64,000 nucleotides of DNA from Ovis canadensis (GCF_042477335.2 NC_091245.1:86900501-86964500), one strand, 5' to 3'; positions 36,166-48,283 are shown, counted from the stretch's first letter. The notes: a model not told the origin generated them from the letters alone. Numbers and translations: made by a program.

Positions 36166-36462
36166 ACAGGGTTTCTTTTTGAGGTGATGAAAAGTGATCT
36201 AAAATTAACTGTGGAAATGGTTGTACATTATCTGTGAATATACCAAAAAACTGCTGAACTGTACAGTTTAAATGGATGAATTGTACAGTATGTGAATCAT
36301 TTCTCAGTAAAGCTGTGGGAAATGGGAAACTTAAAAGGTGCAAAATTAAGATTCAAATGAGATGACCAAACTCTCAATCAGAGAAAATAGCTTGCTTCAT
36401 CTAAGCCTCTGCATAAACACTGTCAAATTGTTTCAACAACACACTATCTTCTCTATTCGACA

Positions 36463-36625
36463 CAGTCCAATACAGCAGCCATTAGCCACACATGGCTATC
36501 TAAATTAAAACTACACTGCAAATTATTTCCTTATTTTCACTAGCTGCATTTCAAGAGCTCAGTTGCCACATATGGCTAGCGTCTTCCAAACTGGACAGAG
36601 TGGCTTCCAAAATGGACAGTGCAGA
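36463..36625. repeat. hAT-type MER relic
   Basis: cagccattagccacacatgg and gccacatatggctagcgtct: same family as the relic at 1862-2006. Confidence 0.55.
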
Positions 36626-36869
36626 TACAGAACATTATCATTACTGCAGAATGTTCTGTCAAACCACCTCTGTGAATAAGGATCAGGTAAGGGAGTTCCA
36701 AGATGGGAATGCCCTGGGCCCTGCCCAGTAATGGCTTACAGTGTAGTTGTAGGAATAAAAAGTAACTTCAGGCTAAACCAAACACTTCTTTGTGTTCCTG
36801 GTGTGCTGTTTCTTCTTCTAGCGTAACACACTGAAATTAACCACTTACTGGTCAGTCTCGCCCCTTGCC

Positions 36870-36985
36870 ACAAAGGCTCTCAATCCTGCATTAGAATCAC
36901 CTGGGAAGTTTCTAAATTTTCCAACCTTATGGCCACCCCAAGTCAATTAAATCAGAATCTCTAGGTGAGGAACCATTGTCTACAA
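36870..36985. repeat. MER5-like DNA transposon fragment
   Basis: tctcaatcctgcattagaatcacctgggaa pattern (about 36879-36908) and aaatcagaatctctaggtga are MER5A phrases. Confidence 0.6.
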
Positions 36986-36999
36986 ATTGGCACTGGCCT

Positions 37000-37775
37000 G
37001 TCAGATGACACCACCCTATGGCAGAAAGTGAAGAGGAGCTAAAAAGCCTCTTGATGAAAGTGAAAGAGGAGAGTAAAAAAGTTGGCTTAAAGCTCAACAT
37101 TCAGAAAACGAAGATCATGGCATCTGGTCCCATCACTTCATGGGAAATAGATGGGGAAACAGTAGAAGCAGTGTCAGACTTTATTTTTGGGGGCTCCAAA
37201 ATTACTGCAGATGGTGACTGCAGCCATGAAATTAAAAGACACTTACTCCTTGGAAGAAAAATTATGACCAACCTAGATAGGATATTCAAAAGCAGAGACA
37301 TTACTTTGCCAACTAAGGTCCTTCTAGTCAAGGCTATGGTTTTTCCAGTAGTCATGTATGGATGTGAGAGTTGGACTGTGAAGAAGGCTGAGCGACGAAG
37401 AATTGATGCTTTTGAACTGTGGTGTTGGAGAAGACTCTTGAGAGTCCCTTGGACTGCAAGGAGATCCAACCAGTCCATTCTGAAGGGGATCAGCCCTGGG
37501 ATTTCTTTGGGAGGAATGATGCTAGAGCTGAAACTCCAGTACTTTGGCCACCTCATGCGAAGAGTTGACTCAGTGGAAAAGACTCTGATGCTGCGAGGGA
37601 TTGGGGGCGGGGGGAGAAGGGGACGACCGAGGATGAGATGGCTGGATGGCATCACTGACTCGATGGACGTGAATCTGAGTGAAATCCAGGAGTTGGTGAT
37701 GGACAGGGAGGCCTGGCGTGCTGCGATTCATGGGGTCACAAAGAGTCAGGCACAACTGAGCGACTGAACTGAACT
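37000..37775 (+). mobile_element. BovB LINE with 249-codon open frame
   Basis: 5'-truncated just at the YADD box (tgtcagatgacacc at 37000), then an uninterrupted frame 37018-37767 to the natural BovB ORF end: [81 protein letters not shown]. It lacks the endonuclease and most RT motifs, so it cannot be autonomous. Antisense to CLCC1 intron 1. Confidence 0.94.
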
Positions 37776-38149
37776 GTCAACTACAAACACGCACTTGCCA
37801 AAAGCATTTGCCAGTGACTGAAAAACAACAGGGGTGTTTGCCCTCTGCCTCTGCAAAGACTGAACCCTGTGCTGCTGCAGCTGCAGGCCTTCAACACCCT
37901 CTGAGGGGAATTCAGGGCCGAGAATGAGGCGCTCTGGGCTCCAGGGAAACGGTGGAAGAGGTCTTCAGACAGATATTTTCAGGAACTGATTTCATGATCC
38001 CAACCCTTGCATCTCCTCATATCTAGAAAAGCACTAAATCCCTCATGGTGACATCAGCTCCTTGTGACTAGCAGAAAACCTTTTGTAACGTAAGCCCCTG
38101 ATTACACTGAACTCCCCCTGCATCAAAATCATATATTTACCTTCCCCTG
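37776..38149. other. CLCC1 intron 1, part, no recognised element
   Basis: Nothing identified. Confidence 0.4.
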
Positions 38150-38312
38150 GGGGCTTCCCTGGTGCCTCAGATGGTAAAGAATCTGCCTGCAATGCAGGAG
38201 ACCCAGGTTCGATCCCTGGGTTGGGAAGATCCCCTGGAGAAGGGAATGGCAACCCACTCCAGTATTCCTGCCTGGAGAATCCCATGGACAGAGGAGCCCG
38301 GAGGGCCTCTTT
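38150..38312 (+). mobile_element. Bov-tA SINE
   Basis: ggggcttccctggtgcctca head, gcctgcaatgcaggagaccc, ggttgggaagatcccctgga; the tail is cut at gaggagcccgg. Well preserved. Confidence 0.9.
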
Positions 38313-39234
38313 GGAGCAGTCTCTCAGAGCTACCTGAGGTGCTGTCTCGTGGCTGCAGCTCTCATTTTGTCCTAAATAAAACTTAACTCGCAACTCTCAG
38401 GTTGTGCATCTTTTTAGTCGAAACTAGGTGCAGGGATTTTCAAAGCTCCCCTACTGGTTCCGTCCCACAATGAAGGAAGAAAACCACAGCACGATAATGT
38501 GAACTTTTCCAGGGAAGGTTAACTCCTGACTCAAGTCTGAAGTCACCTTCCTAATACCCTCTCCTCCATCTTGCCTCACCCCTCTCCAAACCCAATACCC
38601 AGCCAGTGGCCAGCAAGTGAAAGACACTCAGTAAGGTGAGCAGCAAATGCCAACAAATCAAGGCCTCAGCAGGGATTCAAAGAGCTTCAGGGGCTGAAAA
38701 GAGGAAACAGCACATCTGATTGGGAGCAACCGGGAAGATTTCACGGAGGAATGGGCATGGGAAATAGACTCTGAAGTATGGGCAGCATTCTAAGACTGTG
38801 AGACACGGGAGGCAGAAAGCAACAGGTTCGTCTCAGAAACCGGAAACATGAGGATGCACATGGTGGAACGCGGAGCTGGAGAAGTGGGCTGCGATGACTC
38901 TGCCAGAGTAAAAAGCTTATAACTAACTTCACCTGCCATCAATAGTTTTCAAGGGGGATGGGAACTATATTTGGGGAAGATGAAACCAGAGTTAACTGTA
39001 CACTCAGTTCAAAAGGAGGCTGAGGTAGAAAAGGATGTTGATCTGAAAGAGTGGTGGCAATGAGACCAGAAAGAACCCACCGGACACATTTTAAAGATTA
39101 ATTCTACAGACCTTGGCAGCTGAATGCACACAGAAGGAAAAAGGAGAACGATGACAGACAGGACTCTTTAAGATTTCAAGGCCCACCATCAACAAAAACG
39201 GTGATATCATTAACTTAAAGAAACTGAGAATGAG
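38313..39234. other. CLCC1 intron 1, part, no recognised element
   Basis: Purine-rich in places; possibly old L2 from about 38630. Not certain. Confidence 0.35.
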
Positions 39235-40860
39235 AATACAGCCTGGGGAAAAGTTCAGCACTCCTTTGTTCAACATTTACAAAACACCTGCTGGATTCTA
39301 CGCCCTGTCGTGATGGGGCTAATAGGAAACTAGATCAGTCAGGCTGTCTTTAAGAAACTTACATTCTGGTGGGGGATGACAATAAATTGACAAAACAGTA
39401 ATTTCAGATAGGGATAAGTCCTATGAGGAAAATAACACAAGACAAAGGTGTAGATGGCCTGGCCTACCCTATACCAGGATCAGCTGCTTCTACTTTACTA
39501 CCTTGGAAGACTTGCTTTTGGGGACCCTCCCATGGAACTCAGCCACCATGCTGTGAAAAAGTTAAGTCACCAGGAGACCCCACGTGTCGGGGCACACTGA
39601 TCTCCCAGTTGGCACCAACATCAACAACGAGTCATGTAGGTGAGTCCTCCTGGCGGATCCAGTCCAATCCCTTGGTAACGGACCTGGTGATCTGCCACCA
39701 TCATGCAGGAAAAATTGACTACCCAGCTGAGCCCAATAGAGTCCCATAAGCCACAGAATTATGAGATGAGAAAATGGTTGTCTAAAGCCTCTAAACTTTG
39801 GGGTGGTTTGCTACACAGTGGTACATAACCGATTAGGCAGAAAAATAATTAACTGTAGAAAGACTGGGGAAAAGAAAACTCAGAGAGAGGAGATAGCAAG
39901 CATAAAGGCCCAGGTAGGGATTATGTCTGAAGCATTCAAAGAATGGGCAAGAAGGCTAGAACAACTGTTTTTTTACACCATGAGGTTGTGCTATCCACAT
40001 TAACACAGAAATGCACTGCAGAAATTGCTGGTAAATTGGATGAGAAAAGATTCAGGATGATGCCAAGGTTTGTGAACTACGTCTTGTGAATGAGCTGGAG
40101 GGGAGAAGGGGAATCGGCCATAGTAACGAGTATGGTTTTTACTTAAGTGTAACAGGAAGTCAGCCACTAGAGAGTTTTAAGCACAGAAATGATAGAATCA
40201 GGATTACGTTTTAAAATCACTGGGGCTGCTATGTGGAAGCCGGAACAGAGGGCAAAAGCAGGAAACTAGAAAGAAGGCATGTGGCAAAGCCCAGCTAACA
40301 GGCCACCAAGCACGTTACTGCTTGCTGAACACATGGTAACAAGTGGTGTCTTCCAGTTAAGTATGTGACAACTAAGTCCTGGTCAGCACAACAGCAGTGG
40401 AAGAAATATGCACCACATCCATGAAAGCCTCCCTGCTTGAACTTCCATCAGCTGCCCCCCCCCACAGCCCCCACCAGGCAATGGGGAGGACGCTGAGCCC
40501 TAGAGGAGGGCAGCCTGACTATGGAAGGAGCCGGGACCCTAAACAACCACATGCAAGGCCACCTGTTAAGTGGGAACATGTTTTTTGACTTTCACGTGAG
40601 TGAAAATTAATTTACTTTAGGGTAAGTCCTAAGATTTGGGGGGTTGGTTTTTTTATACCATCTTGTGCTACTGTAATTAATATAGAAATGCACTGCAGGC
40701 ATTCTGGTAAATTGGACGTAAGAAGTAAGGACAAGAAAAGATTCAGGATGATGTTAAGGTTTGTGACCAGAGCAACTGGGAGAATGGGAAAAGACTGAAG
40801 GACACTCAGATGGGCAGACAAGTTCGGATATAACGAGAGTTCTGCTTCGGACACAGTACG
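39235..40860 (-). repeat. L2 LINE relics, antisense, with internal duplication
   Basis: cattctggtgggggatgaca (about 39363), caggaagtcagccactagag (about 40150) and caaggtttgtgaac-type phrases belong to antisense L2. About 40270-40600 is unassigned. A ~110-bp segment near 39966 recurs near 40647. Confidence 0.5.
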
Positions 40861-41334
40861 TTTCGAATGTTTACTGATACCCACATAGAGATGCCCCGTC
40901 CACAGCATGGAGGCAAGTGGGTCTACAGAAACACAGGCGAGAGCCCTCAAGATGTAGCTGAGCTGTTTCAAATCCTAAAAGATGACACTGTTAAAGTGCC
41001 ACATTCAATACGCCAGCAAATTTGGAAAACTCAGCAGTGGCCACAGGACTGGAAAAGGTCAGATTACATTCCAATCCCAAAGAAGGGCAATGCCAAAGAA
41101 TGCTCAAATACCACACAGTTGCACTCATTTCACATGCTAGCAAAGTAATGCTTAAAATCCTTCAAGTCAGGCTGCAACAGTACATGAATCGAGAACTTCC
41201 AGATGTACAAACTGGATTTAGGAAGGCAGAGAAACCAGAGACCAAACTGCCAACATCCACTGGATCATAGAAAAAGAGAATTCCAGAAAACATCTACTCC
41301 TGCTTCACTGACTATGTTAAAGCTTGTGACTGTG

Positions 41335-41530
41335 TAAGTGAAAGGGAAGTCGCCCAGTCGTGTCCGACTCTCTGCGACCCCATGGACTGTAGCCCACCAG
41401 GCTCCTCAGTCCATGGAATTTTCCAGGCAAGAGTACTGGAGTGGGTTACCATTTCCTTCTCCAGGGGATCTTCCCAACCCAGGGATCAAACCCGGGTCTC
41501 CCGCACTGCAGGCAGATGCTTTACCGTGTG
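41335..41530 (-). mobile_element. Bov-tA SINE nested in BovB
   Basis: gtgaaagggaagtcgcccag tail side, then gatcttcccaacccagggat and gcactgcaggcagatgcttt at the head side. BovB sequence (gactgtgt / cacaacaaactgtggaaa) continues directly on either side. Confidence 0.88.
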
Positions 41531-41632
41531 AAGCACAACAAACTGTGGAAAATTTTTAAAGAGATGGGAATACCAGACCACCTTACCTGCCTCCTGAGAA
41601 ACCTATATGCAGGTCAAGAAGCAACACTGAAT

Positions 41633-41860
41633 GGAGAGTAACATGGAAACACACATTACCATATGTAAAATAGACAGCCAAAGGGAATTTGTGGTATGAC
41701 TCAGGGAGCTCAAACTTGGGCTCTGTAACAACTTAGAGGAGTGGGATGGGGAGGGAGGAAACGTATGTATACCTATGGTTGATTAACGTCGATGTTTGGC
41801 AGAAACCAACACAATACTGTAAAGCAATTATCCTTCAATTAAAAATAAGCTAAAAAAAAG
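41633..41860 (+). mobile_element. L1 3' end nested in BovB
   Basis: tgactcagggagctcaaact, a G-rich block, cagaaaccaacacaatactg, attatccttcaattaaaaat and an A-run. BovB resumes with gagaactggacatggaacaa at 41862. Confidence 0.82.
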
Positions 41861-42889
41861 TGAGAACTGGACATGGAACAACGGACTGGTTCAAAATTGG
41901 GAACGGAGAACATCGTGGCTGTATATTGTCACTCTGCTTATTTAACTTATATGCAAAGTACATCATGTGAAATGCCAGGCTGGATGAAGCTCAGGCTGAA
42001 ATCAAGACTGCCAGGAGAAATATCAATAACCTCAGATATGCAGATGACACCACCCTAATGGCAGAAAGTGAAAAGGAACTAAAGAGCCTCTTGATGAAAG
42101 TGAAAGAGGAGAGTGAAAAAGCTGGCTTAAAACTCAACAGACGAAAAATGAAATCACGGCATTTGGTCCCATGACTTCAAGGCAAATAGATGGGGAAACA
42201 ATGGAAACAGTGAGAGGCTTTAGTTTGGGGGGGCTCCAAAATCACTGCAGATGGTGACTGCACCCATGAAATTAAAAGACCCTTGCTCCTCGGAAGAAAA
42301 GCTATGACTAACCTAGAGAGCTTACTAAAAAGCAGAGACATTACTTTACCAACAAAGGTCTGTCTAGTCAAAGCTATGGTTTTTCCAATAGTTACATATG
42401 GATGTGAGAGCAGGACCATAAAGAAGGCTGATCGCCGAAGAATTGATGCTTTCGAACTATGGTGCTGGAGGAGACTCTTGAGAGTCCCTTGAACAGCAAG
42501 GAGATCAAAGCAGTCAATCCTAAAGGAAATCAACCCTGAATATTCATTGGAAAGGCTGATGCTGAAGCTGAAGTTCCAATACTTTGGCCACCTGATGTGA
42601 AGAGCTGATTCATTGGAAAAGACCCTGATGCTGGGAAAGATTGAGGGCAAGAGAAGGGGATGACACAGGATGAGGTGGTTGACTCAATGGACACAAGTTT
42701 AAGCAAGCTCTGGGAGTTGGTGATGAACAGGGAAGCCTGGCATGCTCTCTGTAGTTCATGGGGTCGCAAAGAGTCGGACACGACTGAGCAACTGAACAAT
42801 AAAGATGTAGAGGAGATGGATAAACCATGGCTAAGATCACCACCAGATCTATCGTGAAGATAAAAGACTGAGACCTGGAGCATGCCAAC

Positions 42890-43145
42890 ATTTGGAGGTT
42901 GGAGAGAACAAGGGGATGCTAATCAGAGATGATGTCAACGAGTACTAGTGAGGCAGGAAGAAGACCAGCAGAGGCTGTTATTCCAGAAGCCAAGTGAAGA
43001 AAGATGGGAACAGCTAACTGTATCCAATGCTGCTGAAAGATCAAGCGATCAGAGGACAACAAAATGACCACCGGGTTTGGTACAGCAGTTTTTAACAAAG
43101 TGGTAGGGACAAGAGTCTGGCAGTTAGACAGGAAACGTTCAGGTA
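42890..43145 (-). repeat. L2 LINE relic, antisense
   Basis: atccaatgctgctgaaagat and caaaatgaccaccgggtttg are L2 antisense phrases. Confidence 0.5.
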
Positions 43146-43706
43146 AAGGATTTAGGTCAGGGTAACATAGTGACTCCATGCTCCAAAGCACTCCCCAGAC
43201 TCCCACTTCTGGCCAAGATGGAGTAACAGGGACCAGATTTACCTTCCTGCCTGAACAACCAGGAAAGAACACTGCACAAAATATATGAAATGGTTTTCAA
43301 GACAGTGAACACCAAGCAAGAAAGGTGATCCTTGCAAGACAGGAAACAAACATGGATAACCCTTCCAATGCCCCAGCTTACTGTCTTGAGAGTCTCTAGA
43401 CCACAGGCACCCAGAGAGAGAATTCAGGCAGAATTCAGGCAGCTGGGCTCCTTGAGGAGGTTTGAGATGAATTTGAAGAAACCAAGGGAGCTGGAGATAA
43501 GTGGGAAAATCTGCATAGAGACAGACCTCCAGAGGTCTGCAGAGGGTCCCTGCAATACAGTAAACAATATCTGATCTTTGTTCCCAGTTCCTCCAAAACC
43601 CTTGAGATTTCCTAACTGACAGGACTGCGTTAATGCTAACAAGGTGACTCACGGTGGGCTCCTAGATAGTTTCAGGTTGGGGACTGTTCACCAGAAAAAC
43701 CACGCA

Positions 43707-43965
43707 GGGCTTCCCTGGTGCTCCAGTGGCTGAGAGTCTGTCTGCTAATTTAGGGGACGTGGGTTCAATCCCTGCTCCGGGAAGATTCCACATGCCAAGG
43801 GGCAACTGGGACCATGTGCCACAACTACTGAGCCTGAGCACCTTAGAGCCTGCGTTCAGCAACAAGGAGCCACTGCAATGAGAAGCCTGCACACCCAAAC
43901 TAAAGAGAACCCGCACACAGCAAATACCCAGCAGAGCCGAAAGTAATTAATTTAAAAAAAAAACA
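43707..43965 (+). mobile_element. CHR-like SINE nested in L1 5' UTR
   Basis: gggcttccctggtgctccag head, gggacgtgggttcaatccct, ccgggaagattccacatgcc, gcacaccc and a short A-run at 43952-43960. Confidence 0.75.
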
Positions 43966-44976
43966 CCTAGCACATGATTAGAGGACTGGAACTTGTTCAG
44001 TCATCCAACCTCTGGGGATGAGAGGGCCGCTGGAGATTGAGTTCAGTCAGGTGGCCAATGAATCAATCATGCCTATGGAATGAAACCTGATTAAAAAAAC
44101 TCTGGACTTTCACTCATCTCCTCCTGCAAGAGCACCAAAACAGCAACTAGATGAACAACCATTGACAGGGGATGCTGGAACCCATCAAATAATGATACCC
44201 CACATCCAAAGACAAAAAAGCCACAGCAAAATGGTAGGAGGGGCACAATCACAATAAAATCAAACCCCATACCCGCTGGGTGGGTGACCCACAAACTGGA
44301 GAACAATAATACCAGAGAAGTTCCACCACTGTTGTAAAGGTTCTGAATCCCACATCAGATTCCCAGCCTGGGGATCCAACAAAGGGACTGAGAATCCCCA
44401 GGGAATCTGTCTGTGAAGCCCAGCAGGATTTGATTACAGGACTTCCACAGGACTGGAGGAAACAAACTCCAGTCTTGGAGGCACAAACAAAATTGTACAC
44501 GCACCAAGACCAGAGGAGAGGAGCAGTGACCCCACAGGAGACCGAACCAAAACTGCCTGCTAGTGTTGGAAGGCCTCCTGTTGGAGGCGTAGGCTGGCAG
44601 AGCCTGACCACAGGGGCGGGGGCACTGGCAGCAGTAGTCCTAGAAGGTCCTCCTTGGCATAACTCCTCTTGAAGGTTGCCATTAACCCTACCATAGAGCC
44701 CACAGACCCCAGGGCTAGGTTGCCAAGGGCCAAACTAACAGGGAGGGCACGTAACCCCACCCATCAGCAGATAATTGGGTCAAGCTTTTGAGCAAGGCCA
44801 TGCACACCAGAGCAAGACCCAGTTTTTCCCACAGCCAGTCCCTCCCATCAGGAAGCTTATACAAGCCTCTTAGCCTCATCCATCAGAGGGCAAACAGAAG
44901 CAAGAAGAACCACAATCCACAGGAGCTGGAGCAAAAATCACACTACAGAAAGTTAATTAGGATGTAAAAACAGAAA

Positions 44977-45870
44977 GTGATGTCCCAGATGAAGGGACAA
45001 GATAAGCTAGAAAAGAAACTAAATGAAGTGGAGACAGGCAACCTTCCAGAAAAAGAATTCAGAATAACGATAGTGAAGATGGTCCAGGAGCTCCAGAAAA
45101 CAATGGAGAAGATGCAAGAAATGTTTACCGAAAGCCTAGAAGAACTAAAAACAAAAACAGAGATGAATGATACATTAGAAGAAATTAATAGCAGGATACC
45201 TGAGGCAGAAGAACGGATAGATGACCTGGAGGACAGAATGACGGAAATCACTGCCACGGAACAGAATATAGAAAAAAGAATGAAAAAACAAGGAAGACAG
45301 CCCAACAGACCTCTGGGACAACATTAAACGCACCAACATTTGCACCATAGGGGTCCCAGAAGGAGGAGAGAGAGAGAAAGGACCTGAGAAAATATCTGAA
45401 GAGCTAACAGATGAGAACTTCCCTAACATGGGGAAGGAAGTAGTCAACCAAGTCCAAGAAGCACAGAGAGTTTCAAGCAGGACAAAGCTAAGGAGGAACA
45501 CACTGATACACACAGTAATCATAAAGACAAAGATAAAATATTAACAAGGAAAAACAACAAACAACATACAAGAGAATGCCCATAAGGTTATCAGCTGATT
45601 TCTCAACAGAAACTCTACAAGCCAGAAGGGAATGGCATGATATATTGAAAGGGACGAAAGGGAAGAACAGACAACCAAGGATACTCTACCCAGCAAGACT
45701 CCCCTTCAAATCTGATGGAGAAATCAAAAGTTTTCCAGACAAGCAAAAGTTAAGAGAATTCAGTACCACCAAAGCAGCTTTTCAACAAAAGCTAAAGGAA
45801 CTTCTTCAGGCAGGAAACACAAGAGAAGGGAAAGACTTACAGAAAATAAACCCAAAATAATTAAGAAAAT
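44977..45870 (+). pseudogene. L1 ORF1 remnant
   Basis: Frame 44977-45327 encodes a heptad-rich coiled coil (KMVQELQKTMEKMQEMF, RIPEAEERIDDLEDRM), as in ORF1p. The RRM part (NICTIGVPEGGEREKGPE, about 45338) is out of frame. The C-terminal domain is intact at 45576-45860 (RLSADFSTETLQARREW, PRILYPARLPFKSDGEIKSF). ORF1p is the RNA-binding chaperone of L1; this copy is broken. Confidence 0.88.
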
Positions 45871-46032
45871 GGTAACAGGATCATGCATATCAATCATTAC
45901 CTTAAATTTAAATGGATTCAATGCACCAACCAAAAGACACAGACTGGCTGGGCAGATGAAAACATGTACATAGATGCATTTCCACTTACCACAGCACTCT
46001 GCTTGAGTTTCCAAATTGTATGTAATTATTTT

Positions 46033-46226
46033 ACACTGGGCTTCTCTGGTGGCTCAGATGGTAAAGAATCCACCTGCAATGCAGGAGATCTGGGTTCAAT
46101 CCCTGGGTTGGGAAGATTCCCCTGGAGGAAGGCATGGCAACCCACTCCAGTATTCTTGCCTGGACAGAGGAGCTTGGTAGGCTCCACGGGGTCACAAAGA
46201 GTTGGAGACAACTGAGTCACTAAGCA
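46033..46226 (+). mobile_element. Bov-tA SINE
   Basis: ctgggcttctctggtggctc head, ctgcaatgcaggagatctgg, tattcttgcctggacagagg (a small internal deletion) and tggagacaactgagtcacta. Confidence 0.9.
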
Positions 46227-46720
46227 CAGCACATGTTCCCATTATGGCTTGCAACTGCAATTTTCTTTTTTTTTGGTCTGGTTATTGATTGTGAAAACTG
46301 ATAAACATCTTTTACTATAGTGATTATGTAACTAGTACTCAATACCACTGTATCATGATTGGTCAACAGGAAAATAATAGAATTCTGTATCACCAAAACT
46401 ACCATTTAATATAAAAACCTTTAATCACTTTTTAAAATCCTGATACAATTGCTCAGGTATTGCTTTTTTTTTCCTCCAGAGCTCCAGATATGTTTTTAAC
46501 TAGCAGCCATGTTTATTAAAAAAAAAACTGGACCATACGATGATCTTTTACTTTTATCTAGTTTTACTTTCTCTGTTTCATATTCAGCACTCCCATTTCA
46601 TTTAGATTATGTTTTCCAATTTCTCCATTTTTTAAAATGTTTTTTGAGGCCTTTATCAAGCACAGAAAAGTTTTTGTATTTATATTTATATATAGTATAG
46701 CATAATATATGTATATTATA
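46227..46720. other. CLCC1 intron 1, part, no recognised element
   Basis: AT-rich with a TA-rich stretch next to the following SINE (46680-46720). Confidence 0.4.
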
Positions 46721-46721
46721 C

Positions 46722-46995
46722 TGCTGCTGCTAAGTCACTTCAGTCGTGTCCGACTCTGTGTGACCCCACAGACGGCAGCCCACCAGGCTCCCCCATCCCT
46801 GGGATTCTCCAGGCAAGAACACTGGAGTGGGTTGCCATTTCCTTCTCCAATGCATGAAAGTGAAAAGTCAAAGTGAAGTCGCTCAGTCGTGTCTGACTCT
46901 TCGCGACCCCATGGACCGCAGTCTACCAGGCTCCTCTGTCCATGGGATTTTCCAGGCAAGAGTACTAGAGTGGGGTGCCATCGCTTTCTCCGGTA
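46722..46995 (-). mobile_element. Bov-A2 SINE, antisense
   Basis: ctgctgctgctaagtcactt edge, two monomers (second from gtcgctcagtcgtgtctgac near 46877), ending ccatcgctttctccgg. Well preserved. Confidence 0.92.
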
Positions 46996-47134
46996 TATCA
47001 TACCATTCTATAATAAATAGTATGCATAATATATATATTTTAGAAAACTTATTAATTTTGCCTAACTAAAAATTTTTTTGACATTGAGTCTACTCATTTG
47101 ACTTAGTATGAATAGAATGCTAGATTTCTAATTT

Positions 47135-47320
47135 TAAAAAACAGATATGCAACAAGGGCTTACTGAATAGCACAGGGACCTATAGTCAATATCTCGTAAT
47201 AATCTATAATGAAAAATAATCTGAAAAATAACATATGTGCATATGTGTAACTGAATCACCTTGCTGTGCACCTGAAACACTGTAAGTCAGCTATACGTCA
47301 ATAAAATATACATAGTCAGA
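47135..47320 (+). mobile_element. L1 3' UTR fragment
   Basis: caagggcttactgaatagca, gtgtaactgaatcaccttgc, cactgtaagtcagctatacg and gtcaataaaat: an L1 3' end. Confidence 0.7.
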
Positions 47321-47799
47321 AAAAAACATAACTCTGGACACTGCAACTCAGAGGAGCATCCTGGCTGGTGACACACTGATGTGCTGAGATGATGAAACAC
47401 CTGGCTTCCATGAGGACACAGGAGCTCTGCACTCTCCCCCCAAGACCTGCCCTATCTGTCTCTTCATTTGGCTGATCTTCGTCTATATTCTTTGTAATAT
47501 GACCATTAACTGTAGTGCTTTCAGTCATCTTAGTGAATCATCTGATCTGATGGGGTTGTGGGAACCACTCAATCTATAGTTAGTTGGTTAAAAGTACAGG
47601 TGGCCTCCAAGACATGCATCTTATGTGGGGAAAGTCTTGTAACCTTATCTTGCGGGGTGTACACTAACTCTGGATAGGCAGTGTCAGAACTAAACTGGCG
47701 GACGCCCAGTCTGAGAGAACTGGTATCAAAACAGACCCCTTTGAGTATTCAGCACAGTGCTGACCAATGCATGCATGAGAGGAAAGTAGCTGAGGCCTG

Positions 47800-48165
47800 A
47801 GAAATAACCACGGAAAGAATTCAATGCAAAAATAAAGAATAAAAAGAAATAAGAAAACAGGTAATAGGGAAGATGATAAAACCAAAACTTGGTTCTTGGA
47901 AATGACGAATAAAACTGAAAACCCTATATATAATATTAACAAAGAAAAAGAGAAGGCCCCCAAAACCAGTATCAAAGAAGGAAAACTCATTCATGACTAA
48001 AAGAAAACATTTAGCAAACCAAGAATAAAAGAAACTTTGTCAGAGTACTATAGCAAGCACTACACTTGGTAAATATTGAGACCCTTCCTTCTGTGATCAG
48101 GAATGAGACAAGGACACTGGCAATGTTCTACTCCTTAACCCGGACAGTAATTACACAGGTGCTTG
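47800..48165 (+). repeat. Old L1 ORF2 fragment
   Basis: aaacttggttcttggaaatg and gatcaggaatgagacaagga are L1 ORF2 phrases. Decayed. Confidence 0.55.
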
Positions 48166-48283
48166 CTCTTTAGTAACTCACTAAGGTGAACATTTGTATT
48201 TTACACACTTTTCTGTATGTATGTCTATTTCACATTTTACAAAAGGTTTTTTTTCACCCTATGGGAAAGACTAATTAAGCTAC

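Larger units (their letters stand above)
35300..36345 (+). mobile_element. Composite L1: + strand ORF2/3' end broken by Bov-tA and by a - strand L1 tail
   Basis: Old L1 3' part: gcattattcacaatagccaa at about 35391, aaccatatattatgattcca at 35739, and gaactgtacagtttaaatgg near 36256. It is interrupted at 35523-35716 and at 35863-36165 (separate entries). Confidence 0.75.
40935..42805 (+). mobile_element. BovB LINE, longest copy, with two nested insertions
   Basis: Begins upstream in the RT region (gagccctcaagatgtagctg at 40941), then RSDYIPIPKKGNAKECSN, the DCV motif region, PDHLTCLLRNLYAGQEAT, YADD at 42037-42048, and the C-terminal region to gactgagcaactgaac near 42797. Broken by stops and frameshifts. 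Interrupted by a Bov-tA (41335-41530) and an L1 tail (41633-41860). Confidence 0.9.
43175..45975 (+). mobile_element. L1 LINE with 5' UTR, ORF1 and start of ORF2, 3' part missing
   Basis: 5' end near cacttctggccaagatggag (43203); ORF1 remnant 44977-45860; ORF2 start ATG at 45869 with the endonuclease N-terminus (SIITLNLNGFNAPTKRHRLA) and an early stop, after which the element ends. A CHR-like SINE is nested at 43707-43965. Loss of the 3' end is not the usual L1 truncation. Confidence 0.82.

Noticed and set aside
37018-37767. 249-codon open frame as a host gene
   Set aside because: Its sequence is the BovB C-terminal reading frame; it starts inside the element and has no splice context.
44977-45327. 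116-codon coiled-coil protein
   Set aside because: It matches the L1 ORF1 coiled coil, and the ORF1 C-terminal domain follows at 45576 in the expected order.
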